NCBI GenBank assembly: GCA_025936115.1
Contig: JAICTZ010000002.1
Coordinates: 124,001-188,000, forward strand
Source of the DNA: Polyangiaceae bacterium
GTDB lineage: Bacteria; Myxococcota_A; Polyangia; Polyangiales; Polyangiaceae
Direction: 5' to 3'
Length of the DNA stretch: 64,000 nucleotides
The notes under the pieces are model-generated. The model searched no databases. It was not told the origin of the DNA and saw only the letters and a program-made list of their open reading frames with translations. Below, piece after piece: positions 44,167-53,137 of the stretch. The translations under genes and the position numbers were made by a program. Every line of letters begins with the position of its first letter. The first letter of the stretch is position 1.

Positions 44167-44822
44167 GCCGCCGCCGCCCGCAGGGCGCGGATCGCGGCGG
44201 CTCGGTCCGGCTGATCGAACACGGAGTGCCCTGCGACGAGCACGCGGGCTCCCGCTTCCACCACGGCGTGCGCGGTATCCGGCGCGATGCCGCCGTCGAC
44301 CTCGAGATCGATCGATTGTTTCGCCTGATCGATGAGCTCGCGCACGCGCCTGATCTTCGGCAAAGTCGCCGGCAAAAAGGCCTGACCGCCGAAGCCCGGA
44401 TTGACCGTCATCACGAGCACGAGGTCCAGGTCGGCCAAGACGTAACGTAGGTTCTCTTCGGGTGTGTGCGGATTGAGCACAGCACCGGCGCGCTTCCCGA
44501 GCTCGCGAATCGCGTGCAGCGTCCGCTGCAGGTGCGTCGTTGCTTCGACTTGCACGCTGAGCCCGTCGGCGCCCGCTTCGGCAAAAGCCGCCAGATGCCG
44601 CTCGGGCTCGACCACCATCAAATGCACGTCGATCGGCAACGTCGTCGCCTTCCGCACGGCGCGCACGATGGCGGGACCGAAGGTGATGTTCGGTACGAAA
44701 CGTCCATCCATCACGTCGACGTGGATCCAGTCAGCGCCCGCCGCTTCGGCGTCGCGCACGTCTTCGGCCAGGCGTCCGAGATCGGCGCTCAAAATCGAGG
44801 GGGCAATCCGCACCACATTCAC
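44163..44822 (-). CDS. rpe: Ribulose-phosphate 3-epimerase
   Basis: 219 residues from GTG 44822, preceded by GAAGG; this removes a non-homologous N-terminal extension. Rpe interconverts ribulose-5-phosphate and xylulose-5-phosphate. The TIM-barrel signatures are clear: IAPSILSADLGRL, HVDVMDGRFVPNITFG, HLMVVEPERH, MTVNPGFGGQ, and VDGGIAPDT. It overlaps the downstream zincin lipoprotein gene and is divergent from a GNAT gene. Confidence 0.95.
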   Translation of the reverse strand: MNVVRIAPSILSADLGRLAEDVRDAEAAGADWIHVDVMDGRFVPNITFGPAIVRAVRKATTLPIDVHLMVVEPERHLAAFAEAGADGLSVQVEATTHLQRTLHAIRELGKRAGAVLNPHTPEENLRYVLADLDLVLVMTVNPGFGGQAFLPATLPKIRRVRELIDQAKQSIDLEVDGGIAPDTAHAVVEAGARVLVAGHSVFDQPDRAAAIRALRAAAA

Positions 44823-44951
44823 GGACCTTCGATTACCTGAGGACCGGCGCGTGCGCCAGCAGACGACACGCACGTGCTTGAGCCGCCGCTCGTACTACGC
44901 TCTACCGGAAGTGTTAAGCTTCTGGTTCCCCTCAGGCGCGTTTCGAAACCA

Positions 44952-45389
44952 ATGATCACCCGCCCGCTCGGCAAGCAGGACTACGACCACATCGTCCAGA
45001 TCATCGACCGCTGGTGGGGCGGCCCGACGACGGCTCTGGCGCACCCGATCTTCTTCTACGAGCTCGGCTCGATGGCGCGTGTCGTCGAGCACGACGGCAT
45101 CCTCGTCGGCTTCTTGCTCGGCTTCGTCGCGCCGGGCCCGCCGAAGACGGGTTACGTGCACCTGGTCGGGATTCACCCCGACTACCGGCGCCGCGGCGTC
45201 GGCAAGGTGCTCTACCAGACGTTCGAGGAGGACTCGCGCGCGGCGGGTTGCACGCGGCTCAAGGCCATCACGACCGTCGGGAACGAGGGTTCCATCGCCT
45301 TCCACAAGGCGACCGGCTGGAGCGTGACGTACGTCGAAGATTACGCGGGGCCGGCGCGGCCGCGCATCGTGTTCCACAAGAACCTCTGA
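44952..45389 (+). CDS. GNAT-family N-acetyltransferase
   Basis: 145 residues from ATG 44952. The acetyl-CoA binding motif is HPDYRRRGVGKVLYQTF, with VGNEGSIAFHKATGW downstream, both typical of GNAT enzymes. The N-terminal half has DHIVQIIDRWWGG and FFYELGSM. The substrate cannot be predicted. It lies 25 bp before a cyclic-nucleotide-binding protein gene on the same strand. Confidence 0.9.
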   Translation: MITRPLGKQDYDHIVQIIDRWWGGPTTALAHPIFFYELGSMARVVEHDGILVGFLLGFVAPGPPKTGYVHLVGIHPDYRRRGVGKVLYQTFEEDSRAAGCTRLKAITTVGNEGSIAFHKATGWSVTYVEDYAGPARPRIVFHKNL

Positions 45390-45414
45390 ACGTCCTTTCG
45401 ACTCCAAGAGAGCC

Positions 45415-45921
45415 ATGCCGGACTCGGCCGAAATCGCAGCTTCCGACCTCCGGACCATCGGACTTTTCGGCGCGCTCAGCGATGAAGTGCTCGCGTTTCT
45501 CGCGGGCATGCTGACCGTGGTCAAACCGACGATCGGGGAGACCATTTTTCGCGAGGGCGACGAAGCGAATGCGATGTACGTCGTGCTCGGGGGCGAGATG
45601 GAGGTCACGAAGAAGAGCCGTGGCGCTGTCGACGCGCGCGTCGCCGTGCTCGGCCCCGGCGATTGGTTCGGCGAGATGAGCATCGTCGACATCCAGCCGC
45701 GCTCGGCCACGGTGCGCGCGCTCGCGCCGGGTCGTCTGATTCGCATCACCGCCGCCGATCTCGACGCGCTCTATCGTCACGACGTGCGTTCGTACGCGAT
45801 CATCGTGCTCAATCTGGCGCGCGAGCTCAGTCGCAGGTTACGCGTCGCAGACGGCATTCTCGCCGATCTGATCGCGAACGTGATGGACAGCTACCTCGCG
45901 AAGCGCCCGGCCGCGGGCTGA
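45415..45921 (+). CDS. Cyclic-nucleotide-binding domain protein
   Basis: 168 residues forming essentially one cNMP-binding domain: GETIFREGDEANAMYVVLGGEMEV in two strands, and the phosphate-binding cassette FGEMSIVDIQPRSATVRA. A short helical tail (DLIANVMDSYLAKRP) follows; no DNA-binding helix-turn-helix is visible, so it is not a Crp-type activator. It may regulate a partner by cAMP or c-di-GMP binding. Its 3' end overlaps the opposite-strand lipoprotein gene by 31 bp. Confidence 0.9.
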   Translation: MPDSAEIAASDLRTIGLFGALSDEVLAFLAGMLTVVKPTIGETIFREGDEANAMYVVLGGEMEVTKKSRGAVDARVAVLGPGDWFGEMSIVDIQPRSATVRALAPGRLIRITAADLDALYRHDVRSYAIIVLNLARELSRRLRVADGILADLIANVMDSYLAKRPAAG

Positions 45922-46493
45922 GCGTTCCAGCCAGCCATACCACCGCTCGTCCCCGCGTGGCCGCTCGCGCCCGCGTGGCCGCTCCCGCCGGACATGCTCG
46001 ATGCGCCCGCAGTGCCGGCGACATTCGCGCCCGCAGCGCCGCCGAGCCCGGCACTCGCGCCGGCGTTTCCGTCGCCGCCGCCGCCGGCCATGCCGCCCCA
46101 ACCCTCGCGGCCACTCGCTCCGGCGCCGCTCATGAAGCTGCTGCCCGCCGAGTCACCGTCGCCGAACATCCCGCTCGAGCCGCCTTGCGCACTCGCCGCG
46201 CCCGCGGATGCGGTGGTGCCGCCCGACGACGACGTGCCGCCGCTCGTCGACGCTCCAGCGCCCGTCGAAGTCGAGCCGCCAGTGCCCGGCGGGGTGACTG
46301 AGGTGCCGCCGGTGCTCGTCGCTCCGCTGCCGCCTACTCCGGAAGGCGAGCCGCCGCCCGTGCCGTTGCCCATCGAAGGCCCCGGGAGATCGGCTTTGCC
46401 GCCGTCACCCGGCAGCTCCGGAAAGGGATTGAGAAAGCACCCCGCCGGCGAACAGGCCGCGATGATGAGCGCAAGCGTGAGCGAGCGGCGCAT
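45891..46493 (-). CDS. Glycine/serine-rich lipoprotein
   Basis: 200 residues from ATG 46493, chosen for its lipoprotein signal (MRRSLTLALIIAACSPAGC, lipobox SPAGC). The rest is low complexity: Gly, Ser, Ala and Thr make up most of the chain, with repeats such as GGTSSSGG and HAGASGHAGTSGG. Such proteins are frequent in myxobacteria and are probably surface-exposed and flexible. A folded domain is not apparent. Similar composition makes the exact frame clear but function unknown. Confidence 0.75.
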   Translation of the reverse strand: MRRSLTLALIIAACSPAGCFLNPFPELPGDGGKADLPGPSMGNGTGGGSPSGVGGSGATSTGGTSVTPPGTGGSTSTGAGASTSGGTSSSGGTTASAGAASAQGGSSGMFGDGDSAGSSFMSGAGASGREGWGGMAGGGGDGNAGASAGLGGAAGANVAGTAGASSMSGGSGHAGASGHAGTSGGMAGWNAQPAAGRFAR

Positions 46494-46623
46494 GGAGGGA
46501 CTCTGTGCCAAGTGGAGCACATTTCGGGCCACGAGCCGAGCGTAAAATCTGCGCTGACACGCCTGCACAGCCGCCCAACCCTGGCACACGATGGCACACA
46601 GGCGACCCGGCGCGTCCTGGCTG

Positions 46624-47454
46624 CTACCGGTGGCGGAGCGTGCGCGCGCGGGCGAGGAGCTTCAGCGCTGGCGCGACGTCCGGCGGATCGGCCTGCAAGC
46701 CTGCACGCACGAGCTCGATCTCGCGGCCGAGCGCGGCGAGCGCGTGGGCAATTTCGGTCGCGTTGGTGCTCAGGATGTCGCCCCACATTTCGGGCGGGCC
46801 CCCGGCGACGCGCGTCGCGCCTTCGAAAGCCGGACCCGCCGTCATCTGCGCGCCGCTCTCGAGCGCGACGGCCGCGAGGGCGCTCGCCACGAGCTGCGTC
46901 GCGTGGCTCGTGAGCGCGACCGCTCGATCGTGGACAGACGCGTCGATGCGGAACGGCTCTGCCCCGAGGCGGCGCACGAGATCTTCGACGAACGTCACGG
47001 CATCGAGGTCGCTCGCTTCCGGGCAGAGCAACCAGCGACGGCCGCGAAATAGGTCGGGCCTCGCGAGCTCGATGCCGCCCGCTGGAGCGCCCGCCATCGG
47101 ATGGCCTGGAACGAAGCGGCCGCGGCGCGGCGAATGGGCAGCCGCAGCGACGATCGCACGTTTGGTCGAGCCGCAGTCGGTGAGCACGCGCGCGTTCGCG
47201 AGCACCCGCGGCATGAGCGCGACGATGCGCCGAACCGGCGCGGCGAGCAGCGTGAGGTCGGCCGCCGCGACCGCCGCGTCGACGGCCGCAGCATCTCCGG
47301 CACGGATGAATTCGTCTGCGGCGCCACGCGCTGCGGGACGCTCGAGCACCTCCGAGATGTCTACCGCCGTGATCCGCGCGTTCGGCTCGATTTCGCGCAG
47401 GCCGAGCGCGAACGAGCCGCCGAGCAGGCCGAGCCCGATGACGGTGACGTTCAT
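46624..47454 (-). CDS. tyrA: Prephenate dehydrogenase family protein (TyrA)
   Basis: 276 residues from ATG 47454. TyrA oxidatively decarboxylates prephenate to 4-hydroxyphenylpyruvate in tyrosine synthesis using NAD. The N-terminal Rossmann motif VIGLGLLGGSFALGL, the DCGSTKRAIV loop, GHPMAGAPAGGI and TSHATQLVASALA are family signatures. It lacks an ACT or chorismate mutase domain. Its start overlaps by 4 bp the stop of the DAHP-synthase-like gene upstream, so the two aromatic-pathway proteins are coupled. Confidence 0.9.
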   Translation of the reverse strand: MNVTVIGLGLLGGSFALGLREIEPNARITAVDISEVLERPAARGAADEFIRAGDAAAVDAAVAAADLTLLAAPVRRIVALMPRVLANARVLTDCGSTKRAIVAAAAHSPRRGRFVPGHPMAGAPAGGIELARPDLFRGRRWLLCPEASDLDAVTFVEDLVRRLGAEPFRIDASVHDRAVALTSHATQLVASALAAVALESGAQMTAGPAFEGATRVAGGPPEMWGDILSTNATEIAHALAALGREIELVRAGLQADPPDVAPALKLLARARTLRHR

Positions 47455-48356
47455 CCCCGTACCGCGGCGGCGGTTGCCCGGACTCGCTCGGCGAGCTCGA
47501 CCGCGTCCTCCCAGGCGAGCGTCGCCGGCACACGCGCCACTTCGCCCGCTCGCCCCACCCACACGCGCAGCACGATGCCGTCAGCGCCTGCCGCGACTGC
47601 GGCGCAAGCGACCGGCGCCGAGTAGCGCGCACGTTCTGCGATGGTCGGCACGTCGACGACGATCGGCAGATGGGTGCGCTGCTTGGCGCGCGCGATCGCC
47701 GCGACCTCGAGGGTCCGCGCGCCGCTCGGGTACTCGCCGCCACACTCGAGCAGCACGACTTGGCACTCCCCGCGCTCGAGCTCGCGCTCGGCCGCGCCGA
47801 TCCACGCGTTCGCGCCGGCGCTCGGCGGGCGCGCGATGAAACGCACCGGGTAACGCTGCGCCGACGGCTGCGGATGCATCGAGAGGCACGCGAGCGCGCC
47901 CACGGCTTCGGGCGTGAGGTGCGAGCGCGTGATGGCCGCGTCGAAGGGCCGCCCCGCCGCCACGGCGTACGGCAACTCCGCCGAGGGCGGCCCGGCGCTC
48001 TCATTGTCGGACGCCACGGGCCTCGAGCGTTCGTGGCGCGGCGCGGGACCAATGGGCTCGATGGCAATCCACGGCCGCTCGCCGCCGATGATGCCCCAGG
48101 GTCCCTCGACGACGCTGCCGCGCTGGCGAAAGCGGCGCGAAGCGAGCCGAAAGGGCTCCGTGACGCGCACGACCTGCGCGACACCGTCGAGCTCGCGCAC
48201 GACCGCGGCGTCGTTCTCGGTGACGTCGCCGACGACACCGAGCGTCGTTCGCGTCGCGCCACTCGAACGGTGCACGTCGAACCCCGCGCTCACCAAGAAC
48301 GCGATAACGCTCTCGATCGCATTCTCGGTCACCCCAGCTTCCATGACGACGATCAT
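47451..48356 (-). CDS. DAHP-synthase-like protein with lost catalytic motifs
   Basis: 301 residues. The first ~75 residues match the ferredoxin-like N-terminal regulatory domain of type I-beta DAHP synthases (MIVVMEAGVTENAIESVI, VHRSSGATRTTLGVVGD). The core has barrel-like segments (IAIEPIGP, QVVLLECGGEYPSGARTLE, HLPIVVDVPT, AVAAGADGIVLRVW) in the family order, but the usual GPCS, KPRTSP and DPSH motifs are absent (EPIG, no equivalent, DVPT). It is also shorter than typical. It may be an inactive paralogue that senses aromatic amino acids or partners TyrA; this is inference. Confidence 0.75.
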   Translation of the reverse strand: MIVVMEAGVTENAIESVIAFLVSAGFDVHRSSGATRTTLGVVGDVTENDAAVVRELDGVAQVVRVTEPFRLASRRFRQRGSVVEGPWGIIGGERPWIAIEPIGPAPRHERSRPVASDNESAGPPSAELPYAVAAGRPFDAAITRSHLTPEAVGALACLSMHPQPSAQRYPVRFIARPPSAGANAWIGAAERELERGECQVVLLECGGEYPSGARTLEVAAIARAKQRTHLPIVVDVPTIAERARYSAPVACAAVAAGADGIVLRVWVGRAGEVARVPATLAWEDAVELAERVRATAAAVRG

Positions 48357-48542
48357 CGGTCCTCGAAGAGCAGCTCTCGTACCCTAAGCATGCCGTCGAC
48401 AGTATTGTCGCGTTTGACACGCCCGAAAGGGGAAGATCTCGAGTTTCGGCTCGGAGGCCGCCCACGTCGAGCTTGAGAGCCCGTCTGGCTTATTGGTAGG
48501 GTACGCCCGGCCGAAAACCGGCCAGCCCCGGAGGGTACGGCT

Positions 48543-49781
48543 TTGCGGACGACGGAAAGACGGAACGTAACGACCATCGCGCTGATCTCGGCGCTCGGCG
48601 CGGCCTTGGCTTGTGCGCCCCAACCCCCGGCCGCGCCGCCGCCGAGCTCGCCCGCGATTAGCGCGACGTCACCCCTTGGGGTAACAGCTCCGCGCCCCGC
48701 TCCGGCCCCGGCGCCCGCCGCGCCTGCGCGAAGTGCGCTCGAGCAGACGGCGTACGGCAAGGCCGACGGAAAGGACGTTTGGTTGTTCACCCTCGCGAAT
48801 GCTCATGGACTCAAAGCCAAGATTACGAACTATGGCGCGACGCTGACCGCGCTCGAGGTCCCCGACCGCAACGGCAAGCTCGCCGACATCGTGCTCGGGT
48901 TCGATGACTTGGCGGGCTACCAAGCGGGCAACGCGTTCTTCGGCGCGACGGTCGGGCGCGTCGCGAATCGCATTCGCAACGCCACGTTTTCACTCGAGGG
49001 CAAGACGTATCACCTCGCGCCGAACGACCCGCCGCATGCCTTGCACGGCGGGCCGCACGGCTTTTCCAGAGTAGTTTGGGAGGCACAGCCCAAGGACACG
49101 CCCGCCGGACCGTCCGTCGAGCTCACCTACGTCTCGAAAGACGGCGAAGAAGGCTATCCCGGGACCGTCACGGCCAAGACGACCTATACGCTTACCGACG
49201 CCGACGAGCTCAAGGTCGAGATGGTCGCGGTCACCGATCGCACGACCCTCGTGAACCTCGCCAACCATTCGTACTGGAACCTCGCCGGTAACGATGCGGG
49301 TCCCATCACCGACCATGAGCTCACGCTGTTCGCCGACTCCTACACGCCGGGCGATCCGATGGTGCCGACAGGCGTCGTCAAACCGGTGAAGGGCACGCCG
49401 TTCGACTTCACGGCGGGCAAGCCCATCGGCCGCGATCTGAAAAAGGCCGGCGGTGGGTCGATTCCGATCGGCTACGATCACAACTTCGTCATCAACGGTG
49501 ACCCGAACGCGCTGCGGCCCGTCGCCAAAGTGCGCGAGCCCAAGTCGGGCCGCGTGCTGACGCTCGAGGCGAACCAGCCGGGCCTACAGTTTTACTCGGG
49601 CAATTTCTTGAACGGCTCGCTCCACGGCAAGGGTGCGACCTACGCGCAATACACGGGTTTTTGCCTCGAGACCCAGAAGTTCCCGAACGCGATCAACGTG
49701 CCGGCGTGGCGCGACCAAGTCGTCTTGAAGCCGGGTGAGACGTATCGGCACGTGATGATCCACCGTTTCAGCGTGGAGTAA
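48543..49781 (+). CDS. galM: Lipoprotein aldose 1-epimerase (mutarotase)
   Basis: 412 residues from a TTG start at 48543 supported by GGAGGG about eight bases upstream. A lipoprotein signal (ALISALGAALAC) and a Pro/Ala linker precede the mutarotase domain. Catalytic features: the GATLTALEVPDRNG beginning, GNRI-type block GRVANRIRN, HALHGGPHGF, catalytic His in NHSYWNLAG and the general-base Glu in FCLETQKFPNAIN. GalM interconverts alpha and beta anomers of hexoses; export to the envelope suggests it prepares sugar for uptake. It abuts the oxidoreductase gene with no gap. Confidence 0.9.
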   Translation: MRTTERRNVTTIALISALGAALACAPQPPAAPPPSSPAISATSPLGVTAPRPAPAPAPAAPARSALEQTAYGKADGKDVWLFTLANAHGLKAKITNYGATLTALEVPDRNGKLADIVLGFDDLAGYQAGNAFFGATVGRVANRIRNATFSLEGKTYHLAPNDPPHALHGGPHGFSRVVWEAQPKDTPAGPSVELTYVSKDGEEGYPGTVTAKTTYTLTDADELKVEMVAVTDRTTLVNLANHSYWNLAGNDAGPITDHELTLFADSYTPGDPMVPTGVVKPVKGTPFDFTAGKPIGRDLKKAGGGSIPIGYDHNFVINGDPNALRPVAKVREPKSGRVLTLEANQPGLQFYSGNFLNGSLHGKGATYAQYTGFCLETQKFPNAINVPAWRDQVVLKPGETYRHVMIHRFSVE

Positions 49782-50804
49782 GTGAAAGCGGCGCCGCTCG
49801 GCTGGGGCGTGGTCGGCACGGGCGCGATCGCGACCGATTTCGTGCGCGCGCTCGCGCACGCGAAGCAAAGTCACGCGCTCGGCGTGTGCGGTTCTTCGCC
49901 GGACAAGGCGCGCGCGTTCGCAAAGAGGCACGGCTTGCCTTTCGCGGAGTCCTCGCTCGACGCGCTCGTGCAGCGGCCGGAAATCCAGGCGATTTACATC
50001 GCGACGCCGCACCCGCTGCACGAGCCGCACGCCATCGAATGCATCGAGGCGGGCAAGCACGTGCTCTGCGAGAAGCCGCTCGCTCTCGACGCGGCAGGCG
50101 CCCAGCGCATCATCGAAGCCGCGCGGCGCCGCGGGACCTTCTTGATGGAAGGGCTCATGTATCGGTGCCATCCGCTGATGCAAGCGCTCGTCGGCGAGCT
50201 CAGAGGCGGCACCATTGGGCGCGTGAGCCACGTGCGCGCCGATTTCGGTTTTCGAGCGCAGCGCGCCGGCGAGGGGCGCTTGTTCAATCCCGCGCTCGGC
50301 GGCGGCGCCATCCTCGACGTCGGCTGTTATCCACTGTCACTCGTCAGGTTGATCGCGGGCGTCGTCGCGGGCGGCGAGCTCGCGGAACACGAGACATTTC
50401 GCGGCACCGGCTTTCGCGGCCCGACGGGCGTCGAAGAGGTGGCGAGCGCGTCACTGCGTTTCGCGTCGGGCATGACGGCCGAGGTGGCGTGCGCACTGCG
50501 TCACGAGCTCGGAACGAGAGTCGTCATTTTCGGCGAGACCGGCCGCTTGATCCTGCCGAACCCCTGGCTACCGGCCGGCGAGCGCCAAGGACGCGCGACG
50601 ACGCTCGTCGTGCACCTCGAGAACCGATCGCCGCGAGGTATCGAAATTCGCGCAACAGCTCCGAGCTACGCCCTCGAAGCCGACCTCGTCGCGCGCACGC
50701 TGCCCGCTCAGGAAGCGGCGTGGCCGGCGATGAGCTGGGCGGACTCACTCGGCAACATGCGCGCGCTCGACGCTTGGCGCGCGGCCACCATGACTTCGAA
50801 TTGA
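49782..50804 (+). CDS. Gfo/Idh/MocA-family oxidoreductase
   Basis: 340 residues, GTG start directly after the epimerase stop. The NAD(P)-binding GVVGTGAIATDFVRALAHA and the family motif CEKPLALDAAGAQ (catalytic Lys in EKP) are present, followed by the C-terminal alpha/beta domain with GRVSHVRADFGF and DVGCYPLSL. Family members oxidise or reduce sugars and cyclitols. With the mutarotase and the nearby symporter it suggests uptake and processing of a hexose or inositol-like compound. Convergent with the symporter gene. Confidence 0.9.
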   Translation: MKAAPLGWGVVGTGAIATDFVRALAHAKQSHALGVCGSSPDKARAFAKRHGLPFAESSLDALVQRPEIQAIYIATPHPLHEPHAIECIEAGKHVLCEKPLALDAAGAQRIIEAARRRGTFLMEGLMYRCHPLMQALVGELRGGTIGRVSHVRADFGFRAQRAGEGRLFNPALGGGAILDVGCYPLSLVRLIAGVVAGGELAEHETFRGTGFRGPTGVEEVASASLRFASGMTAEVACALRHELGTRVVIFGETGRLILPNPWLPAGERQGRATTLVVHLENRSPRGIEIRATAPSYALEADLVARTLPAQEAAWPAMSWADSLGNMRALDAWRAATMTSN

Positions 50805-50850
50805 CGAGGCGCAGCCGCGCGCGGCGGCCGCGCCGCTCCAGGCCCGCGGG

Positions 50851-52656
50851 CTAGCCGCGGAAGTACAAGTACGCGAAGAGAATCGCGACGATGACGAACA
50901 CCGACGCGATCACATCACGCTGATCCCAGCCCGCGCGCGTGTGAGCCCGGTCCTCCGCTGACGCAGTCGCGAACGTCAGACCGCCGAGCTGGCGCTCGTC
51001 GGGCGGCGTGCCCATGTAGCTCACCACCAGCATGACGATGGCGGAGACGAGCGTGATGAGCATGCTGAAGTACTGGAAGTTGATGTTGTTGACGATCCAG
51101 AAGAACGAGCCCTTGTCGTAGGGCTTGCCCATGAGCGTCACCGGCGTGTCCACCGCCATGCGGAAGATGCCGACCAGGAAGCCGATGATCATCGCCCACA
51201 GGCACCCCTTGGCGGTGAGGCGCTTGTTGAACACCCCGAAGAAGAACACCACGAAGATAGGCGGGGCGAGGTAGCCCTGGACAGCCTGCAGGTAGTTGTA
51301 GAGGCCGTGCGCGCCCTGGACGACCGGCAACCAAAGAATCGCGATGACCACCATCACGCCCGTGGCGATGCGGCCGGTCTTCACGATCTGCTCCTGCGAG
51401 GCCTGCGGCTTCCACTTTTGGTAGATGTCGACCGTCCATAGCGTCGAGCAGGCGTTGAACACGCCAGCGAGCGAGCCCATGAGCGCCGACAGCAGACCGG
51501 CGACCACGATGCCGCGCAGACCCGACGGAAGGAGGTACTTCACCATCAAGGGGAAGGCACCCTGCGCCTCGTGGGGGATCGGCTTGCCGTCGGGGCCGAC
51601 CATGCGCGCGAGCTCATGAACGATGCCGCTCTTCGCGAGCGCGAAGCAGATCATGCCCGGGATGATGAAGAGGTACGGCGGGGCGAGCTTGAGGAAGGCC
51701 GCGAAAATGCTGCCGCGACGGGCCTGCGTCTCGTTCGGGGCGCCGAGCGCGCGCTGCACGATGTACTGGTCGGTGCACCAGTACCACATGCCGATGATCG
51801 GCGCGCACACGGCCATGCCGAGCCAGGGGTACTGCTGATTGAAGTACCACGCCTGCCGCACGAGCCGCCCGCCCGCGTCCTGCTCGATGACGGGCGCCCA
51901 CGTGCTCTCGACGCCAACCGGCGTCATCGGCTTCCACAGGTTCAGCATGTCGGAGCCGACGAGCTCACGCATGCGTCCCCAACCGCCGAGCTTGCTCAGG
52001 CCGTAGCCCGTGAGGAGCAGCGAGCCACCGATCAGCACGACGACCTGAACGGCGTCGTTGTAGGCGACGGCGCGCATGCCGCCGAGCGTCGTGTAGAGGC
52101 CCGTGAGGAGAATGACGCCGATCGAGCCGATCCAGAAGCTGCTGACGTAAACGCCACCGATGGTGAGGCTCACCTCGGGAAGCAGCGTCTGGAAGACGAC
52201 GCCGCCCGCGAAGATGCCCACCGCGATCTTCGATACGACGAAGGTCAAAAGCGAGACGATCGAGAGCACGTAACGCGATTCGACCGAGAAGCGCCGCTCG
52301 AGGAACTCGGGCATCGTAAAGACCTGCGTGCGCATGTAAAACGGCACGAAGACCCAGCCGAGCAACAGGAGGCACCAGGCGTGCAGCTCGTAGTGCGCGA
52401 GCGCCATGCCGTCGGAGGCGCCGGAGCCGGCAAGCCCGACGATGTGCTCCGAGCCGATATTCGACGCGAAGATGGATGCGCCGATGATCCACCAGCTCAG
52501 GTTGCGACCTGCAAGGAAGTAGTCGTCGGCCGTCTTCTTGCTCTTCTTCACCACCCACGAGGCGACGCCCAAAAGGACGGTGAAGTACAGGGCGACCATG
52601 ACCCAATCGAGCGAAGTCATCGTCGATTGAGCGACTTGAGCGGTTTCTCGATTCAT
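50851..52656 (-). CDS. Sodium:solute symporter (SSS family, SGLT-like)
   Basis: 601 residues with about 14 hydrophobic segments. Family features: DYFLAGRNLSWWIIGASIFASNIGSEH (helix region 1-2 entry, given in short as FLAGRNLSWW and FASNIGSEH), GMRAVAYNDAVQ, and WWCTDQ-like WYWCTDQYIVQRAL, the latter typical of sodium/glucose or sodium/galactose cotransporters. It should import a sugar with Na+. A canonical promoter with an overlapping palindrome lies upstream at 52767-52796. Confidence 0.92.
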   Translation of the reverse strand: MNRETAQVAQSTMTSLDWVMVALYFTVLLGVASWVVKKSKKTADDYFLAGRNLSWWIIGASIFASNIGSEHIVGLAGSGASDGMALAHYELHAWCLLLLGWVFVPFYMRTQVFTMPEFLERRFSVESRYVLSIVSLLTFVVSKIAVGIFAGGVVFQTLLPEVSLTIGGVYVSSFWIGSIGVILLTGLYTTLGGMRAVAYNDAVQVVVLIGGSLLLTGYGLSKLGGWGRMRELVGSDMLNLWKPMTPVGVESTWAPVIEQDAGGRLVRQAWYFNQQYPWLGMAVCAPIIGMWYWCTDQYIVQRALGAPNETQARRGSIFAAFLKLAPPYLFIIPGMICFALAKSGIVHELARMVGPDGKPIPHEAQGAFPLMVKYLLPSGLRGIVVAGLLSALMGSLAGVFNACSTLWTVDIYQKWKPQASQEQIVKTGRIATGVMVVIAILWLPVVQGAHGLYNYLQAVQGYLAPPIFVVFFFGVFNKRLTAKGCLWAMIIGFLVGIFRMAVDTPVTLMGKPYDKGSFFWIVNNINFQYFSMLITLVSAIVMLVVSYMGTPPDERQLGGLTFATASAEDRAHTRAGWDQRDVIASVFVIVAILFAYLYFRG

Positions 52657-52766
52657 GAGATTTGTCAGTGCAGGCGCGCCGTGGGCATTCGGCGGCGGTC
52701 CACGCCAGGCCGCCGGGCAACCCCGGGGCTCGGACGCACGTTTAGCGCGGGAGAATTGGCGCGGAC

Positions 52767-52796
52767 TCTATTGTTCGCCCAGTGATGTTGTCAACA
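52767..52796 (-). promoter_or_regulatory. Candidate sigma-70 promoter with overlapping palindrome upstream of the symporter
   Basis: On the minus strand, TTGACA (52794-52789) and AATAGA (52772-52767) are separated by 16 bases, a good vegetative promoter match for a GC-rich genome, about 110 bp before the symporter start. The -35 box lies inside the palindrome TGTTG-A-CAACA (52786-52796), suggesting repression by a dimeric regulator. Confidence 0.5.
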
Positions 52797-52803
52797 GCCG
52801 GAG

Positions 52804-52989
52804 TGGCTGCCCTTGGTGTCCTGGGGGATCGTCATTTCAATCGCGCTCGGCATCGCTTTGCATATCGCGCCCCGCCGGCCGCTCGATTTCGCGAACGGCG
52901 GCTACCTCAAGGCCAAGGGCGCTGCGCTCTCGCCGTACCCTCTCGTCATGTTCTGCGCGTCTCGCGCGCGTCATGGTGCTCCTCGATAA
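52804..52989 (+). pseudogene. Remnant of a sugar-ABC permease gene
   Basis: The plus-strand frame from 52804 reads ...SIALGIALHIA..., then PLDFANGGYLKAKGAALSPY and PLVMF. The intact permease at 54946-56103 has VALGIALAL, then LLDFANGGYVQVHGAALLPY and PLVLF. About 45 residues between these two blocks are deleted in the remnant, and after PLVMF the match decays into a stop. There is no start codon or membrane topology left, so this is a decayed copy. Confidence 0.75.
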
Positions 52990-53137
52990 GAAGGCGCACT
53001 CGTGCAAGCCGAGCGGCGCGTTCGGTACAGGAGCGCTGGCCGCGGCGTAAAAAGGCCGCGGCGAACGCGCCACCCCAGAGTGCCCCGACAAACGGCGCGA
53101 ATATCCGGCTTTCGGAGCGTTCCCGTGCCGAGCGGCA

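Noticed and set aside
48414..48442. TTGACA-N17-TCTCGA as promoter for galM
   Set aside because: The -35 box is perfect but the -10 box is poor; left out as a feature.
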